Part shown: positions 1 through 8,763 of the stretch, piece after piece
Numbering within the stretch: the stretch's first letter is position 1
Layout of the letters: the number at the start of each line of letters is the position of its first letter
Assembly: GCF_009760905.1 (NCBI RefSeq)
Contig: NZ_VIRW01000006.1
Location: 1-64,000, forward strand
Reading direction: 5' to 3'
Origin: Chitinibacter sp. GC72
GTDB taxonomy: Bacteria > Pseudomonadota > Gammaproteobacteria > Burkholderiales > Chitinibacteraceae
Length of the DNA: 64,000 nt
Translations under genes and position numbers: made by a program
Notes under the pieces: generated by a model
Databases searched by the model: none
What the model was told of the DNA's origin: nothing
Seen by the model: the letters and a program-made list of their open reading frames with translations, nothing else

Positions 1-44
1 TCGTTAGAGTTGCAAGGAAAGTCAGCTTTAGGAAATTTGCGCAT
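1..44 (-). CDS. 5' end of an unidentified gene (partial)
   Basis: An ATG on the minus strand at 44-42 opens a frame that runs off the window after 14 codons and reads MRKFPKADFPCNSN. A good Shine-Dalgarno sequence (GAGGTG, 55-50) lies five bases upstream of it. The fragment is too short to identify. It is divergent from adhE. A terminator-like hairpin sits just before the ribosome binding site. Confidence 0.4.
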   Translation of the reverse strand, partial: MRKFPKADFPCNSN

Positions 45-55
45 AAATGCACCTC

Positions 56-82
56 GTAAAAAAGCCGCCATGGCTGGCGGCT
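56..82 (-). terminator. Terminator-like hairpin in a leader
   Basis: On the minus strand AGCCGCC pairs with GGCGGCT around a 6-base loop and is followed by a run of six T and then ACGAGG, the ribosome binding site of the gene starting at 44. No gene that it could terminate lies immediately upstream on this strand, so it may act as an attenuator. The rest of the stretch 83-423 holds the adhE leader and no convincing gene. Confidence 0.5.
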
Positions 83-187
83 GTTGTAGGAGTGCGACAA
101 ATTAGCACTTGCTGAAAAAATATTTTCGGCCAAAAAAAGCGGTGATTTTGGCGATGGTGCGGCGGATGGCTCGTAAGGATGACTTTA

Positions 188-203
188 CATAATATACATT
201 ATG
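188..203. promoter_or_regulatory. Inverted repeat in the adhE upstream region
   Basis: CATAAT and ATTATG form an inverted repeat around a 4-base spacer, inside AT-rich DNA between the two divergent genes. It is about 220 bases before the adhE start. It could be an operator, but the protein that would bind it is unknown. I found no FNR-type TTGAT-N4-ATCAA site nearby. Confidence 0.25.
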
Positions 204-423
204 CGTTTTATTAGCAGCTTTAATCGAAAACCATGAGAAATATCAAACTTTGGCTTTATGGCTGGCGCTATGATGCGTTCATGAGAAAGATGCGGTCTGC
301 ACATACATCCTTGGCTGAATTTGGATATCATCACAATGACGTGTGAATAAAGCACAGAAACAAAGATGCGTCAGGCATAGCATATCAACCACAGATACTC
401 ACATCGCAAGTCAGGAGCTAAAA

Positions 424-3033
424 ATGGCTGTTACCAATGTTCAAGAACTCGACGCACTGGTTGCTCGTGTAAAAAAAGCACAGCAATTGTTCTCTACTTT
501 TTCGCAAGAGCAAGTTGATGAAATTTTCCGTGTTGCCGCGCTGGCGGCGGCTGATGCGCGCTTGCCATTGTCTAAAATGGCCGTAGCCGAAACCGGCATG
601 GGCATTGTTGAAGACAAAGTAATCAAAAATCACTTTGCTTCCGAATACATCTACAACGCTTACAAAAATGAAAAAACCTGCGGCATTTTGTCGGTTGATG
701 ACGCATTCGGCACGATGACGATTGCCGAGCCAATCGGGATTATCTGCGGCATCGTGCCAACGACCAATCCAACTTCAACGGCCATTTTCAAGGCGTTGAT
801 TGCGCTGAAAACTCGTAACGGTATTATCTTCAGCCCACACCCACGCGCGCGCAAATCAACTTGCGAAGCTGCGCGTTTGGTATTGGAAGCGGCCGTATCT
901 GCTGGTGCGCCACGCGATATTATTGGCTGGATTGACGAACCGACCGTTGAATTGTCTAACCACCTGATGAAACACCCAGACCTGAATCTGATCTTGGCCA
1001 CTGGCGGCCCAGGCATGGTGAAGGCGGCGTATAGCTCTGGAAAGCCCGCTATTGGTGTTGGCGCGGGCAATACCCCAGTTGTAATCGATGAAACTGCGGA
1101 TATTAAACGTGCTGTGGCATCGATCTTGATGTCAAAAACATTCGACAATGGCGTGGTATGTGCTTCCGAGCAATCCGTGATCATCGTAGACAGCATTTAC
1201 GATCAAGTGAAAGAGCGCTTTAACGCGAACGGTGGCTACATTCTGAATAAGAAAGACACTGAAGCTGTGCGCAAAGTGATTTTGAAAGATGGCAATTTGA
1301 ATGCCAATATCGTTGGTCAATCTGCGCTGAAAATTGCCGATATGGCTGGCATTAAAGTGCCACCGTATACCAAAGTACTGATCGGTGAAGTGGCCTCAGT
1401 GGGCGAAGAAGAAGCATTTGCCCACGAGAAGCTCTCCCCTACCCTCGCTATGTACCGTGCCAAAGACTTCTTTGATGCCGTGCATAAAGCTGAGGCACTG
1501 GTGGCGCTGGGCGGGATTGGCCACACCTCATCACTCTATACCGACCAAGACTTGCAAGGCGAGCGCATTGCTTACTTTGGCGACAAAATGAAAACGGCAC
1601 GTATTTTGATCAATACCCCGTCTTCACAAGGTGGCATCGGTGACTTGTACAACTTTAAACTGGCACCTTCACTGACTTTGGGTTGCGGTTCTTGGGGTGG
1701 CAACTCAATTTCTGAGAACGTGGGTCCAAAACACCTGATCAACAAGAAAACTGTCGCTAAGCGAGCTGAAAATATGTTGTGGCATAAACTTCCAAAAAGC
1801 ATTTATTTCCGCCGTGGCAGTTTGTCAGTAGCTCTTGAAGAGCTGTCAAACAAAAAACGCGCTGCGATTGTGACTGATCGTTACTTGTTTAATAACGGTT
1901 ACGTTGATGAAACCATTCGTATCCTGAAGCAAAACGGCTTGGAAGTTGAAGTGTTCCACGAAGTTGAAGCTGACCCAACACTGGCCGTAGTGCGCAAAGG
2001 CGTGGCGATGCTCAATAGCTTCAAACCAGACGTGATCATTGCCTTGGGTGGTGGTTCACCAATGGATGCGGCGAAAATCATGTGGGTAATGTACGAGCAC
2101 CCAGATGTCGCGTTTGAAGATTTGGCGCTGCGCTTTATGGATATCCGTAAACGGATTTATAAATTCCCGAAAATGGGTGTGAAAGCAGAACTCGTTGCGA
2201 TTCCAACCACTTCAGGAACTGGCTCGGAAGTGACGCCATTTGCGGTCGTGACTGATGAAAAAACCGGTATGAAATACCCGATTGCCGATTACGAATTGAC
2301 GCCAAACATGGCCATCGTCGATCCTAATCTGGTGATGAATATGCCCAAATCGTTGACTGCCTTTGGCGGTATCGATGCGGTGACACACGCACTTGAAGCC
2401 TATGTGTCCGTATTGGCGAACGAGTTTAGCGATCCACAAGCGCTGCAAGCCTTGAAACTGCTACAGCAACACTTGCCATCGGCGTACATTAATGGCGCGA
2501 AAGATCCAGCCGCTCGTGAAGGCGTGCATAATGCAGCAACGATCGCCGGTGTGGCGTTTGCCAATGCGTTCTTGGGTGTTTGTCACTCAATGGCGCACAA
2601 GATCGGTGCCGAGTTCCACCTAGCGCACGGTTTGGCCAATGCCTTGCTGATCAGCAACGTCATTCGTTACAACGCGGTTGATATTCCGACTAAACAAACT
2701 GCGTTTAGCCAATACGATAGACCACAAGCGAAATGCCGTTATGCTGACATCGCTGAGCATTTGGGCCTGCAAGGCAAAAATGACGACCAGAAAGTGGCAG
2801 CATTGATTGCTTGGGTTGATGAGCTGAAAGCGACCTTGAATATTCCAGCTTCAATTAAAGATGCTGGCGTGAACGAGGCTGACTTCTTGGCTAAAGTCGA
2901 TCGCATTGCGGAAGAAGCGTTTGATGACCAATGTACCGGTGCTAACCCACGCTTCCCATTGATTAGCGAATTGAAACAAGTATTGCTCGATAGCTTCTAC
3001 GGTCGTGAATACAAAGAAACCTACGGCCAGTAA
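424..3033 (+). CDS. adhE: Bifunctional acetaldehyde-CoA/alcohol dehydrogenase
   Basis: AdhE reduces acetyl-CoA to acetaldehyde and then to ethanol with NADH; in known members it forms cytoplasmic helical filaments (spirosomes). The 869-residue protein has an N-terminal aldehyde dehydrogenase domain (about 1-440) with catalytic Cys246 in VVCASEQ, then an iron-dependent alcohol dehydrogenase domain (about 450-869). Iron ligands Asp651 and His655 lie in GGIDAVTH, with later His residues in the CHSMAHK and HLAHG segments. Cys246 has the same number as in E. coli. I chose the ATG at 424 because AGGAG (413-417) lies six bases before it; an ATG at 343 has no such site. It appears monocistronic, with its own terminator. 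It points to a fermentative capacity. Confidence 0.96.
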   Translation: MAVTNVQELDALVARVKKAQQLFSTFSQEQVDEIFRVAALAAADARLPLSKMAVAETGMGIVEDKVIKNHFASEYIYNAYKNEKTCGILSVDDAFGTMTIAEPIGIICGIVPTTNPTSTAIFKALIALKTRNGIIFSPHPRARKSTCEAARLVLEAAVSAGAPRDIIGWIDEPTVELSNHLMKHPDLNLILATGGPGMVKAAYSSGKPAIGVGAGNTPVVIDETADIKRAVASILMSKTFDNGVVCASEQSVIIVDSIYDQVKERFNANGGYILNKKDTEAVRKVILKDGNLNANIVGQSALKIADMAGIKVPPYTKVLIGEVASVGEEEAFAHEKLSPTLAMYRAKDFFDAVHKAEALVALGGIGHTSSLYTDQDLQGERIAYFGDKMKTARILINTPSSQGGIGDLYNFKLAPSLTLGCGSWGGNSISENVGPKHLINKKTVAKRAENMLWHKLPKSIYFRRGSLSVALEELSNKKRAAIVTDRYLFNNGYVDETIRILKQNGLEVEVFHEVEADPTLAVVRKGVAMLNSFKPDVIIALGGGSPMDAAKIMWVMYEHPDVAFEDLALRFMDIRKRIYKFPKMGVKAELVAIPTTSGTGSEVTPFAVVTDEKTGMKYPIADYELTPNMAIVDPNLVMNMPKSLTAFGGIDAVTHALEAYVSVLANEFSDPQALQALKLLQQHLPSAYINGAKDPAAREGVHNAATIAGVAFANAFLGVCHSMAHKIGAEFHLAHGLANALLISNVIRYNAVDIPTKQTAFSQYDRPQAKCRYADIAEHLGLQGKNDDQKVAALIAWVDELKATLNIPASIKDAGVNEADFLAKVDRIAEEAFDDQCTGANPRFPLISELKQVLLDSFYGREYKETYGQ

Positions 3034-3063
3034 TCACGCCCAAGCACTAAAACAGTAAGTGCA

Positions 3064-3095
3064 AAAAGCCCCTTGCATTGTCCAAGGGGCTTTTC
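3064..3095 (+). terminator. Rho-independent terminator of adhE
   Basis: AAAAGCCCCTTG pairs perfectly with CAAGGGGCTTTT around a 7-base loop, 30 bases after the adhE stop codon. The T tract is interrupted by C but the stem is strong. Confidence 0.85.
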
Positions 3096-3097
3096 TC

Positions 3098-3367
3098 TTG
3101 AATCAGATCAGTGTTTTATATGAGGCAGATCACAGCAAAGGCGGCGAAAAAGCTAAAGAAAACCGTGCAAATGCCGATATAAAAGGCATAGCAATTGTTT
3201 TCTCGGATTGGAAAATGCCTTTACGCCCTAGCGAATACGGTGATGATTTAAGTGCTGCGATTGCGCAATATCTGATTGCAGCGAATGAAGTGATGAAGCG
3301 GGTCGATCACTTATTGCATCTGGAACTCATGGATCAGTTACCAGAAATCGAGCTGGCTGCACTTTAA
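3098..3367 (+). CDS. Small hypothetical protein
   Basis: An open frame continues from inside the adhE terminator to 3367. Possible starts are TTG at 3098 or ATG at 3215 (50 residues); neither has a good ribosome binding site. The C-terminal half (MPLRPSEYGDD, then a predicted helix ending DQLPEIELAAL) has protein-like composition and normal codon use, so it may be real or the tail of a decayed gene. I do not recognise the family. It is convergent with the retropepsin gene. Confidence 0.35.
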   Translation: MNQISVLYEADHSKGGEKAKENRANADIKGIAIVFSDWKMPLRPSEYGDDLSAAIAQYLIAANEVMKRVDHLLHLELMDQLPEIELAAL

Positions 3368-3398
3368 TAATTCTAATAATAATTCTAATAATTCGGCT

Positions 3399-3884
3399 TC
3401 ATTCCAATGACTTAATAGTCATTTGATCGCCAGCAATCTGCACCGAGAAATTCTTCAGAACATTCATTCCCAGCAAAGCCTCATCGCCCAAACGCGGCAC
3501 CACCCCTACTCTGACGTTTTCAAGCATGTATGGCCCTAGTGACATTTGCGTCACCTGCGACCAATACGCGCTGGTTTCGCCATTGGCCGTTTGCGTAATA
3601 AACGCTTCGCCACGCGGCAACTTGAGCCGATTAGCTAGCGCCTCGCCCACAGTGACCATGCTGGCACCGGTATCAATCAACAAGACCACCGGCTCCTGAT
3701 TCATTGTGGCGCTCAAGCGAAAATGCCCATCACGCGAGCGTTTCAAAACCAGCGTCTGGCCCTGATTGGCGGTAATACGCAGCGAATTGGGATTGTGCTG
3801 CTTTAAGATCAGCGCATCAAAGGCCCAGTAAATCAGACCGCAAACCAGCAACCAAACCAGCACAATCGATGTGGTTGAACGCAA
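3399..3884 (-). CDS. Membrane-anchored retropepsin-like aspartic protease
   Basis: A 161-residue protein of the clan AA (TIGR02281-type) retropepsin-like family. One N-terminal membrane segment (VWLLVCGLIYWAF) is followed by a single protease lobe. The lobe carries the active-site motif LIDTGASMV and a later flap/hydrophobic segment GDEALLGMNVLKNF. Single-lobe members are expected to act as dimers; the catalytic side is probably periplasmic (inference). I chose TTG at 3884 because AAGGAG lies exactly six bases upstream; a longer frame to 3917 would place this site inside the gene. It is 80 bases downstream of the ABC-F gene, on the same strand. Substrate unknown. Confidence 0.8.
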   Translation of the reverse strand: MRSTTSIVLVWLLVCGLIYWAFDALILKQHNPNSLRITANQGQTLVLKRSRDGHFRLSATMNQEPVVLLIDTGASMVTVGEALANRLKLPRGEAFITQTANGETSAYWSQVTQMSLGPYMLENVRVGVVPRLGDEALLGMNVLKNFSVQIAGDQMTIKSLE

Positions 3885-3964
3885 AATACTCTCCTTAGGT
3901 ATTGCCACGAAGATCAATTCAACCTTGATCTAATTAGCAATACCCCCCAACTTAGAAATTAACT

Positions 3965-5881
3965 TTAAATCGCCTCAATCTGCTCGGTCAGCTCTAACCA
4001 TTCCAGCTCCAGCGTCTCAACCTTGGCTTTCAAATCGGCTTCCTGTTTGAGCACCTGTTGCAGCTGGTCTTTTTTCTCGACGCTGTATAAGGTTTCATCG
4101 GCGAGCTGCCCGGCAATTTGTGCTTGTAATTCGTGCGCTTTGGCCATTTCCTTTTCGTTTTTTTCGCGCTTTTTCTCCAGCGGCTTGCGCAATTCGGCCA
4201 GCTTCTGGCGTTCTTGCGCTTCCTGGCGCTTTTGCTCTTTGCGATTTACCACCTCACCCGAAGCAGCTGGTGCAAGGGGTTTGCTTGCTTTGTCCTGAGC
4301 GTTGCGCTGCTCCTGGCTGTAGCGCGTGTAGTCATCCAGATCGCCATCGAAGGGGCGTACCGTGCCATTTTCAATCAGCCAGAAATCATCCACCGTTGCG
4401 CGCAGCAAGTGACGATCATGCGAGACCACAATCAGCGCGCCCTCGAAATCCTGCAAAGCAAAAGTCAGTGCTTCGCGCATTTCGATGTCCAAGTGGTTGG
4501 TCGGCTCATCGAGTAGCAATAAATTGGGTTTTTGCCAGATTAGCAAGGCCAGCGCCAGCCGGGCTTTTTCGCCGCCGGAAAACGGCGCCACCGGACAAGT
4601 GGCCATATCGCCATGAAAATTAAAGCCCCCCAGAAAATTGCGATGCTCCTGCTCGCGTGTTTTGGGGTCCAGATTTTGCATATGCCACAGCGCAGACTCT
4701 TCAAGGCGCAGATATTCGAGCTGATGCTGGGCAAAATAGCCCACTTTTAACCCCTTGCCTTCGGTGCGCACGCCCTTGAGTAGCGGCTGCTCACCAGCGA
4801 GCGAGCGGATAAAGGTCGATTTACCCGCGCCATTGACCCCCAGCAGACCAAGGCGGGCTTTGTTTTCCAGGCTTAGTTCCAGATCGCGCAAAATCGGTTT
4901 GTCAGCCGCATAGCCAGCTTGCGCGTCTTCCAGCCGCACCAGCGGGCTAGGCGAAGAGTCTGGCTCGCGAAAAGCAAAAGTAAATGGTGAATCAACGTGC
5001 GCGGCGGCGATGCGTTCCATCTTTTCCAGCGCTTTGACCCGGCTTTGCGCCTGCTTGGCCTTGCTGGCCTTGGCTTTAAAACGGGTAATAAAGCTTTCCA
5101 GATGAGCAATCTGCCGTTGTTGTTTTTCGTAGGATTGCGATTGCAGCGCCAGCTTTTCGGCGCGCTGGTTTTCAAAATCGGCGTAATTGCCGGTGTAGAG
5201 CACCAGCTCGGCATTCTCGACGTGCAGAATTTGCCCGACGGTTGAATCCAGAAAATCGCGGTCATGCGAAATAATCAGCAACATGCCGCGATAGGATTTA
5301 AGCCAGTTTTCCAGCCAGACGACAGTTTCCAGATCCAGGTGATTGGTCGGCTCGTCAAGCAAGAGCAAATCAGAGCGGCACATCAACGCTTGTGCCAGAT
5401 TCAAGCGCATGCGCCAGCCCCCAGAAAAGCTGGAAACCGGGCGGGAAATCTCTTCGACGCTAAAGCCCAAGCCTGCGAGCAATTTGCCTGCGCGCGCAGG
5501 TGCGGAATAGCCATCAATCGCTTCAAGCTGGGCCAGCAATTCACCGTGACGCAGGCCATCATGTTCTTCGCTGGCATCCGCAGCCAGTAAATCGGCTTCG
5601 ATGCGACGCAATTCAACGTCGCCATCGAGGACATAATCCAGTGCCGAGCAGGCCAGCGCCGGGGTTTCCTGCGCAACATGCGCGATGGCCGCGCGCGGCG
5701 GCATTTCCAGATTGCCTTCGTCGGCATGAATTTCATCGCGCAACAGCGCAAAAAAGCTGGATTTGCCAGCGCCATTGGCGCCAACCACGCCGGTTTTCGA
5801 GCCGGGGTTCAAGGTTAAATCAACGCGGTTCAGCAGAACTTTGACACCGCGACGCAAGGTAAGGGATTTTAGTCTGATCAT
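3965..5881 (-). CDS. yheS: ABC-F family ATPase (YheS/Uup type)
   Basis: A 638-residue soluble ABC-F protein, the size of E. coli YheS. Two nucleotide-binding domains are joined by a basic helical linker. Walker A is GANGAGKSS (about residue 34) and GVNGAGKST (about 348), each with an SGG signature and LLLDEPTNHLDLE or LLLDEPTNHLDIE Walker B. A charged coiled-coil tail (about 540-638, rich in K, E and Q) follows. ABC-F proteins act on ribosomes rather than in membranes; YheS is thought to help translation, though its precise role here is inferred. The assignment to YheS rather than Uup rests on length and tail. Confidence 0.88.
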   Translation of the reverse strand: MIRLKSLTLRRGVKVLLNRVDLTLNPGSKTGVVGANGAGKSSFFALLRDEIHADEGNLEMPPRAAIAHVAQETPALACSALDYVLDGDVELRRIEADLLAADASEEHDGLRHGELLAQLEAIDGYSAPARAGKLLAGLGFSVEEISRPVSSFSGGWRMRLNLAQALMCRSDLLLLDEPTNHLDLETVVWLENWLKSYRGMLLIISHDRDFLDSTVGQILHVENAELVLYTGNYADFENQRAEKLALQSQSYEKQQRQIAHLESFITRFKAKASKAKQAQSRVKALEKMERIAAAHVDSPFTFAFREPDSSPSPLVRLEDAQAGYAADKPILRDLELSLENKARLGLLGVNGAGKSTFIRSLAGEQPLLKGVRTEGKGLKVGYFAQHQLEYLRLEESALWHMQNLDPKTREQEHRNFLGGFNFHGDMATCPVAPFSGGEKARLALALLIWQKPNLLLLDEPTNHLDIEMREALTFALQDFEGALIVVSHDRHLLRATVDDFWLIENGTVRPFDGDLDDYTRYSQEQRNAQDKASKPLAPAASGEVVNRKEQKRQEAQERQKLAELRKPLEKKREKNEKEMAKAHELQAQIAGQLADETLYSVEKKDQLQQVLKQEADLKAKVETLELEWLELTEQIEAI

Positions 5882-5935
5882 GCCCCGATTTTAACAGAGC
5901 TGAGCGCCTTGCTGCCGACCCAAGCCGAGAATAAA

Positions 5936-5954
5936 TCAGCCCGCGCCGGGCTGA
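5936..5954 (-). terminator. Candidate terminator after pgpA
   Basis: TCAGCCCG and CGGGCTGA form an 8-bp stem with a CGC loop; on the minus strand it is followed by TTTATTC. A second hairpin, GGCCTGC-TT-GCAGGCC, lies at 5983-5998. Both are between the pgpA stop and the ABC-F start. The U tract is weak. Confidence 0.4.
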
Positions 5955-6051
5955 ATGGGAAAAGCAGATTTGGCTCGTACTCGGCCTGCTTGCAGGCCGT
6001 CGGCTAGATCTGAATAAGTTGAACGTGCGATATCTACACAGACTCGGCACA

Positions 6052-6100
6052 GGGTATTAGCCTGCATTCAATGCCCAGCAAGTCCTACAAGCATATACCC
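6052..6100. repeat. 49-bp palindromic repeat, copy 1
   Basis: A 49-bp element beginning GGGTATTAGC and ending CATATACCC. It sits 14 bases after the pgpA stop and before the ABC-F gene. It shares exact length and ends with eight other intergenic copies in this window. Confidence 0.75.
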
Positions 6101-6114
6101 TACACAGAGAAAAG

Positions 6115-6633
6115 TCAGATTAGGGTTGAATACAGCAAGATACCGACAATCGCAAAAAAAGCCGCAATCAGATCGTCCAGCATCACGCCCAATCCACCTT
6201 TAATACGGCGGTCAAACCAGCTGATCGGCCAGGGCTTGACAATATCAAACAGGCGGAACAGCGCAAAGGCGACCAGCCACGCCAGCGGATCGGTCGGCGT
6301 AAAGCAGAGCACCATCAGCATGGCCACAATTTCGTCGATGACGATGCCACCATAATCGCTCACGCCCAGCGCCTTGCCTGTGATCTGCGCAGCCCAGACA
6401 CCCAAGGCGAACAGCGGGATGCAAAAAGCGAAAATCACCGGATTGGGCAGCAGCCATTGCAAAGCGGCCATGATGGGCAAGGCCACCAGCGTTCCCCAGG
6501 TGCCGGGGGCTTTTTGGGCCAGGCCACTGCCAAAGCCAAAGGCCAGCCAGTGCGCCGGATGGGAAAAAACAAAGGCAAAATCGGGCTTGAGCTGAGGGGG
6601 CTGTTTTTTATCGCTGCAGGCAAAAATCGGCAT
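6115..6633 (-). CDS. pgpA: Phosphatidylglycerophosphatase A
   Basis: Dephosphorylates phosphatidylglycerol phosphate to phosphatidylglycerol at the inner membrane. The 172-residue protein shows the family pattern: SHPAHWLAFGFGSGLAQKAPGTWG near the start (split here only for description), the acidic DEIVAML, then FRLFDIVKPWPI and GVMLDDLIA, with several hydrophobic segments. It starts five bases after the thiL stop, the usual thiL-pgpA pairing, so it is probably translated from the same mRNA. The start lacks a strong ribosome binding site, but no better in-frame start exists. Confidence 0.93.
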   Translation of the reverse strand: MPIFACSDKKQPPQLKPDFAFVFSHPAHWLAFGFGSGLAQKAPGTWGTLVALPIMAALQWLLPNPVIFAFCIPLFALGVWAAQITGKALGVSDYGGIVIDEIVAMLMVLCFTPTDPLAWLVAFALFRLFDIVKPWPISWFDRRIKGGLGVMLDDLIAAFFAIVGILLYSTLI

Positions 6634-6638
6634 TGCGT

Positions 6639-7616
6639 TTATGTCGTTTTAAAATGGTCAAATCCGCCGAAAGACAGCGCAAGCGGCTGATCGTTCGAGT
6701 CTAGAAACTGCAGCAACTCGGCTTGTGCTGCGGCAGGCAAAATGCTGCCGATGCGGCTGGCGCTGAGCCCGCAGTGGCTCGCAATGGTAGTGATTTGCTG
6801 GCGGGCAGACTGTGGTGCGGTAAAGCACAATTCATAATCGTCGCCACCCGCCAGCTTGGCCTCCCGCGCCAATGCAGCAGGCAAGTAACTTAATTGTGGT
6901 GCCACAGGCACATCATCAATTCGGATTTGTGCGCGGCACTGCGAGCGCTGGCAAATATGCCGCAGATCACCGGCCAAACCATCCGAAATATCCAGCGCGG
7001 CATGCGCATATGCGGCAATGGCGCGCCCAAATGCCACTCGCGGCTGTGGCAAATCAAGCCTTAAATCGCACTGGCGGGCAATGTCGACGGGCAGCTGGGT
7101 ACGCCCGGTTCGGTGCATCACCGCTGCCGCTGCGCCCCCCAAAGGCCCTGTCACCCAGATGTCGTCACCCGCTTGTGCGCCGCTACGCAGCATGGCGCGA
7201 CCCTGCGGCACTTCGCCAGCCACCTGGATCGCGATGGTGAGCGGACCCCGTGTGGTATCGCCGCCGACCAGCTCGATCTGATGCTCGTCGGCCAGCGCAA
7301 ACAGGCCCCGACTGAAAGCCGCCAGCCAGTCGGGGTCGATCTGCGGCAGCGCCAACGACAGCGTAAACCACGTTGGCCGCGCGCCCATCGCAGCCAGATC
7401 AGAGAGATTCACCGCTAGGCATTTATGCCCTAGCCGCTCCGGGTCGGCATCCGCAAAAAAATGCCGGCCAGCAACCAGCATATCGGCCGACACAGCCAGT
7501 TGATGGCCTTCACTCACCGTCATCAATGCGGCATCATCACCCACACCCAAATCGGCGTGCTGCAAAGGCCGCGTTGGGCGGGTGAAATACCGGGCAATCA
7601 GATCGAATTCATTCAT
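6639..7616 (-). CDS. thiL: Thiamine-monophosphate kinase
   Basis: Phosphorylates thiamine monophosphate with ATP to give thiamine pyrophosphate. The 325 residues match the usual length. The N-terminal motif GVGDDAAL, then AVSADMLVAGRHF and VNLSDLAAMGA, are typical of the PurM/ThiL fold, with GGDDYELCF near the C-terminus for nucleotide binding. It lies between nusB and pgpA in the minus-strand operon. An 84-bp repeat (7627-7709) fills the space before its start, and no clear ribosome binding site is left. Confidence 0.95.
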   Translation of the reverse strand: MNEFDLIARYFTRPTRPLQHADLGVGDDAALMTVSEGHQLAVSADMLVAGRHFFADADPERLGHKCLAVNLSDLAAMGARPTWFTLSLALPQIDPDWLAAFSRGLFALADEHQIELVGGDTTRGPLTIAIQVAGEVPQGRAMLRSGAQAGDDIWVTGPLGGAAAAVMHRTGRTQLPVDIARQCDLRLDLPQPRVAFGRAIAAYAHAALDISDGLAGDLRHICQRSQCRAQIRIDDVPVAPQLSYLPAALAREAKLAGGDDYELCFTAPQSARQQITTIASHCGLSASRIGSILPAAAQAELLQFLDSNDQPLALSFGGFDHFKTT

Positions 7617-7626
7617 CAGTATTAAG

Positions 7627-7709
7627 CCAAAAGTTTCCGTGCATCGTTATCTCGCCTCGCCGTACGTGTGTACTGTCTTCGGCTCGATGCCTGGCACGAA
7701 AACTTTTGG
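7627..7709. repeat. Long inverted-end repeat family, copy 1
   Basis: An 83-bp element with ends CCAAAAGTTTCCGTGC and GCACGAAAACTTTTGG, which are inverted repeats, and two internal GTAC words. It lies between nusB and thiL. Its reverse complement aligns with the element at 12435-12518. Confidence 0.75.
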
Positions 7710-7731
7710 TCAATGACTTCCGAGCTGCCAA

Positions 7732-8220
7732 TCAACCCTGACGTTTGGCGCGAATGGCGGCAAATTCGGTGCTGCGCACCAGCTCAGCCAGCTTGTCGAG
7801 TACGCCATTAACGAAACGATGGCCATCTGAGCCGCCGTAGGTTTTGGTCAGCTCAATGGCTTCATTGATAATCACCGGATATGGTGTTTCTGGCATCGAC
7901 ATAATCTCGAACGCGCCGGTGTAGAGTACCGCCAGCTCAACCGTGCTGACTTCCTCCAGCGGGCGATCAACGTGAGGCTCAAGCGCGGTCGTGAGTTTGG
8001 CCGCATCCTTGATCACGCCGAACAGGATGGCGCGGTAAAGATTGGCGTCGGCCTTGGTGAAATAAGTGCTACTGCCACGCAGGTAAAGATCAATATTATT
8101 CACCGTATCGTGGCTCATTAGGTACTGATACACCCCCTGCACCGCAAACTCGCGCGCACGGCGGCGCGCTGATTTCATCGGCGGTTTTTTTGCGGGAGGT
8201 GTTTTCTGTTCTTCGGTCAT
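7732..8220 (-). CDS. nusB: Transcription antitermination factor NusB
   Basis: NusB binds boxA RNA with NusE (S10) to build antitermination complexes, mainly on rRNA operons. The 162-residue, all-helical protein has the basic N-terminus [15 protein letters not shown] and the conserved [12 protein letters not shown] and [15 protein letters not shown] segments. The N-terminal extension of about 18 residues is rich in Lys and Pro. Its ATG overlaps the ribH stop (ATGA), so translational coupling is likely. Confidence 0.96.
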   Translation of the reverse strand: MTEEQKTPPAKKPPMKSARRRAREFAVQGVYQYLMSHDTVNNIDLYLRGSSTYFTKADANLYRAILFGVIKDAAKLTTALEPHVDRPLEEVSTVELAVLYTGAFEIMSMPETPYPVIINEAIELTKTYGGSDGHRFVNGVLDKLAELVRSTEFAAIRAKRQG

Positions 8221-8687
8221 GCTTGTAATGCCTTTACTAAATTAGCGGTTTCTACCGCAACACGCGCGGCTTCGCGCGCTTTTTCGATAACACGGACTTC
8301 AGCTTGCTCGTCCGTTTCGGTGGTCAAAATGCAATTGGCAATCGGCAAGCCAAAATCAAGCGTCACACGCGTAACGCCTGCGCCGGACTCGTTGGCCACC
8401 AGTTCAAAATGATAGGTTTCGCCGCGAATAATCGCGCCCAGTGCGATCAGTGCGTCAAAACGCTCGCTGGCCGCCATGGTTTGCAGCACTAGCGGGATTT
8501 CCAGCGCGCCAGCCACACTGCTGAGCAAAATATCTTGCGGCGCAACGCCCAGCTTGTTGAGCTCATCCAGGCAATTGTCGCGCAAGCCTTCGCAAATCGG
8601 CGTATTAAAACGGCTCATTACCACGCCAATGCGCAGGCCAGTGCCAGATAAATTGGGTTTAATCAATGCAATGCCTTCCACGCTCAT
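8217..8687 (-). CDS. ribH: 6,7-dimethyl-8-ribityllumazine synthase
   Basis: Condenses the ribB product dihydroxybutanone phosphate with aminopyrimidinedione to form lumazine, the penultimate step to riboflavin. At 156 residues it is of usual length. Visible motifs are VVMSRFN near the N-terminus, [12 protein letters not shown], and [12 protein letters not shown] with the catalytic His. AAGGA lies seven bases before the ATG. It belongs to the rib operon and overlaps nusB by four bases. Confidence 0.96.
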   Translation of the reverse strand: MSVEGIALIKPNLSGTGLRIGVVMSRFNTPICEGLRDNCLDELNKLGVAPQDILLSSVAGALEIPLVLQTMAASERFDALIALGAIIRGETYHFELVANESGAGVTRVTLDFGLPIANCILTTETDEQAEVRVIEKAREAARVAVETANLVKALQA

Positions 8688-8763
8688 TTTTTATCCTTTT
8701 CAATATTCGTTTTACTTGCTCACCGCCAGCGGCAATGCGCTCAGATTAGTCATTAAACATCGC

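Noticed and set aside
343-423. Longer adhE start at 343
   Set aside because: No SD, and the extra 27 residues are unlike AdhE; AGGAG supports ATG 424.
8688-8763. FMN riboswitch before a rib gene
   Set aside because: The spaces near ribH and ribB are too short and lack the RFN element pattern.
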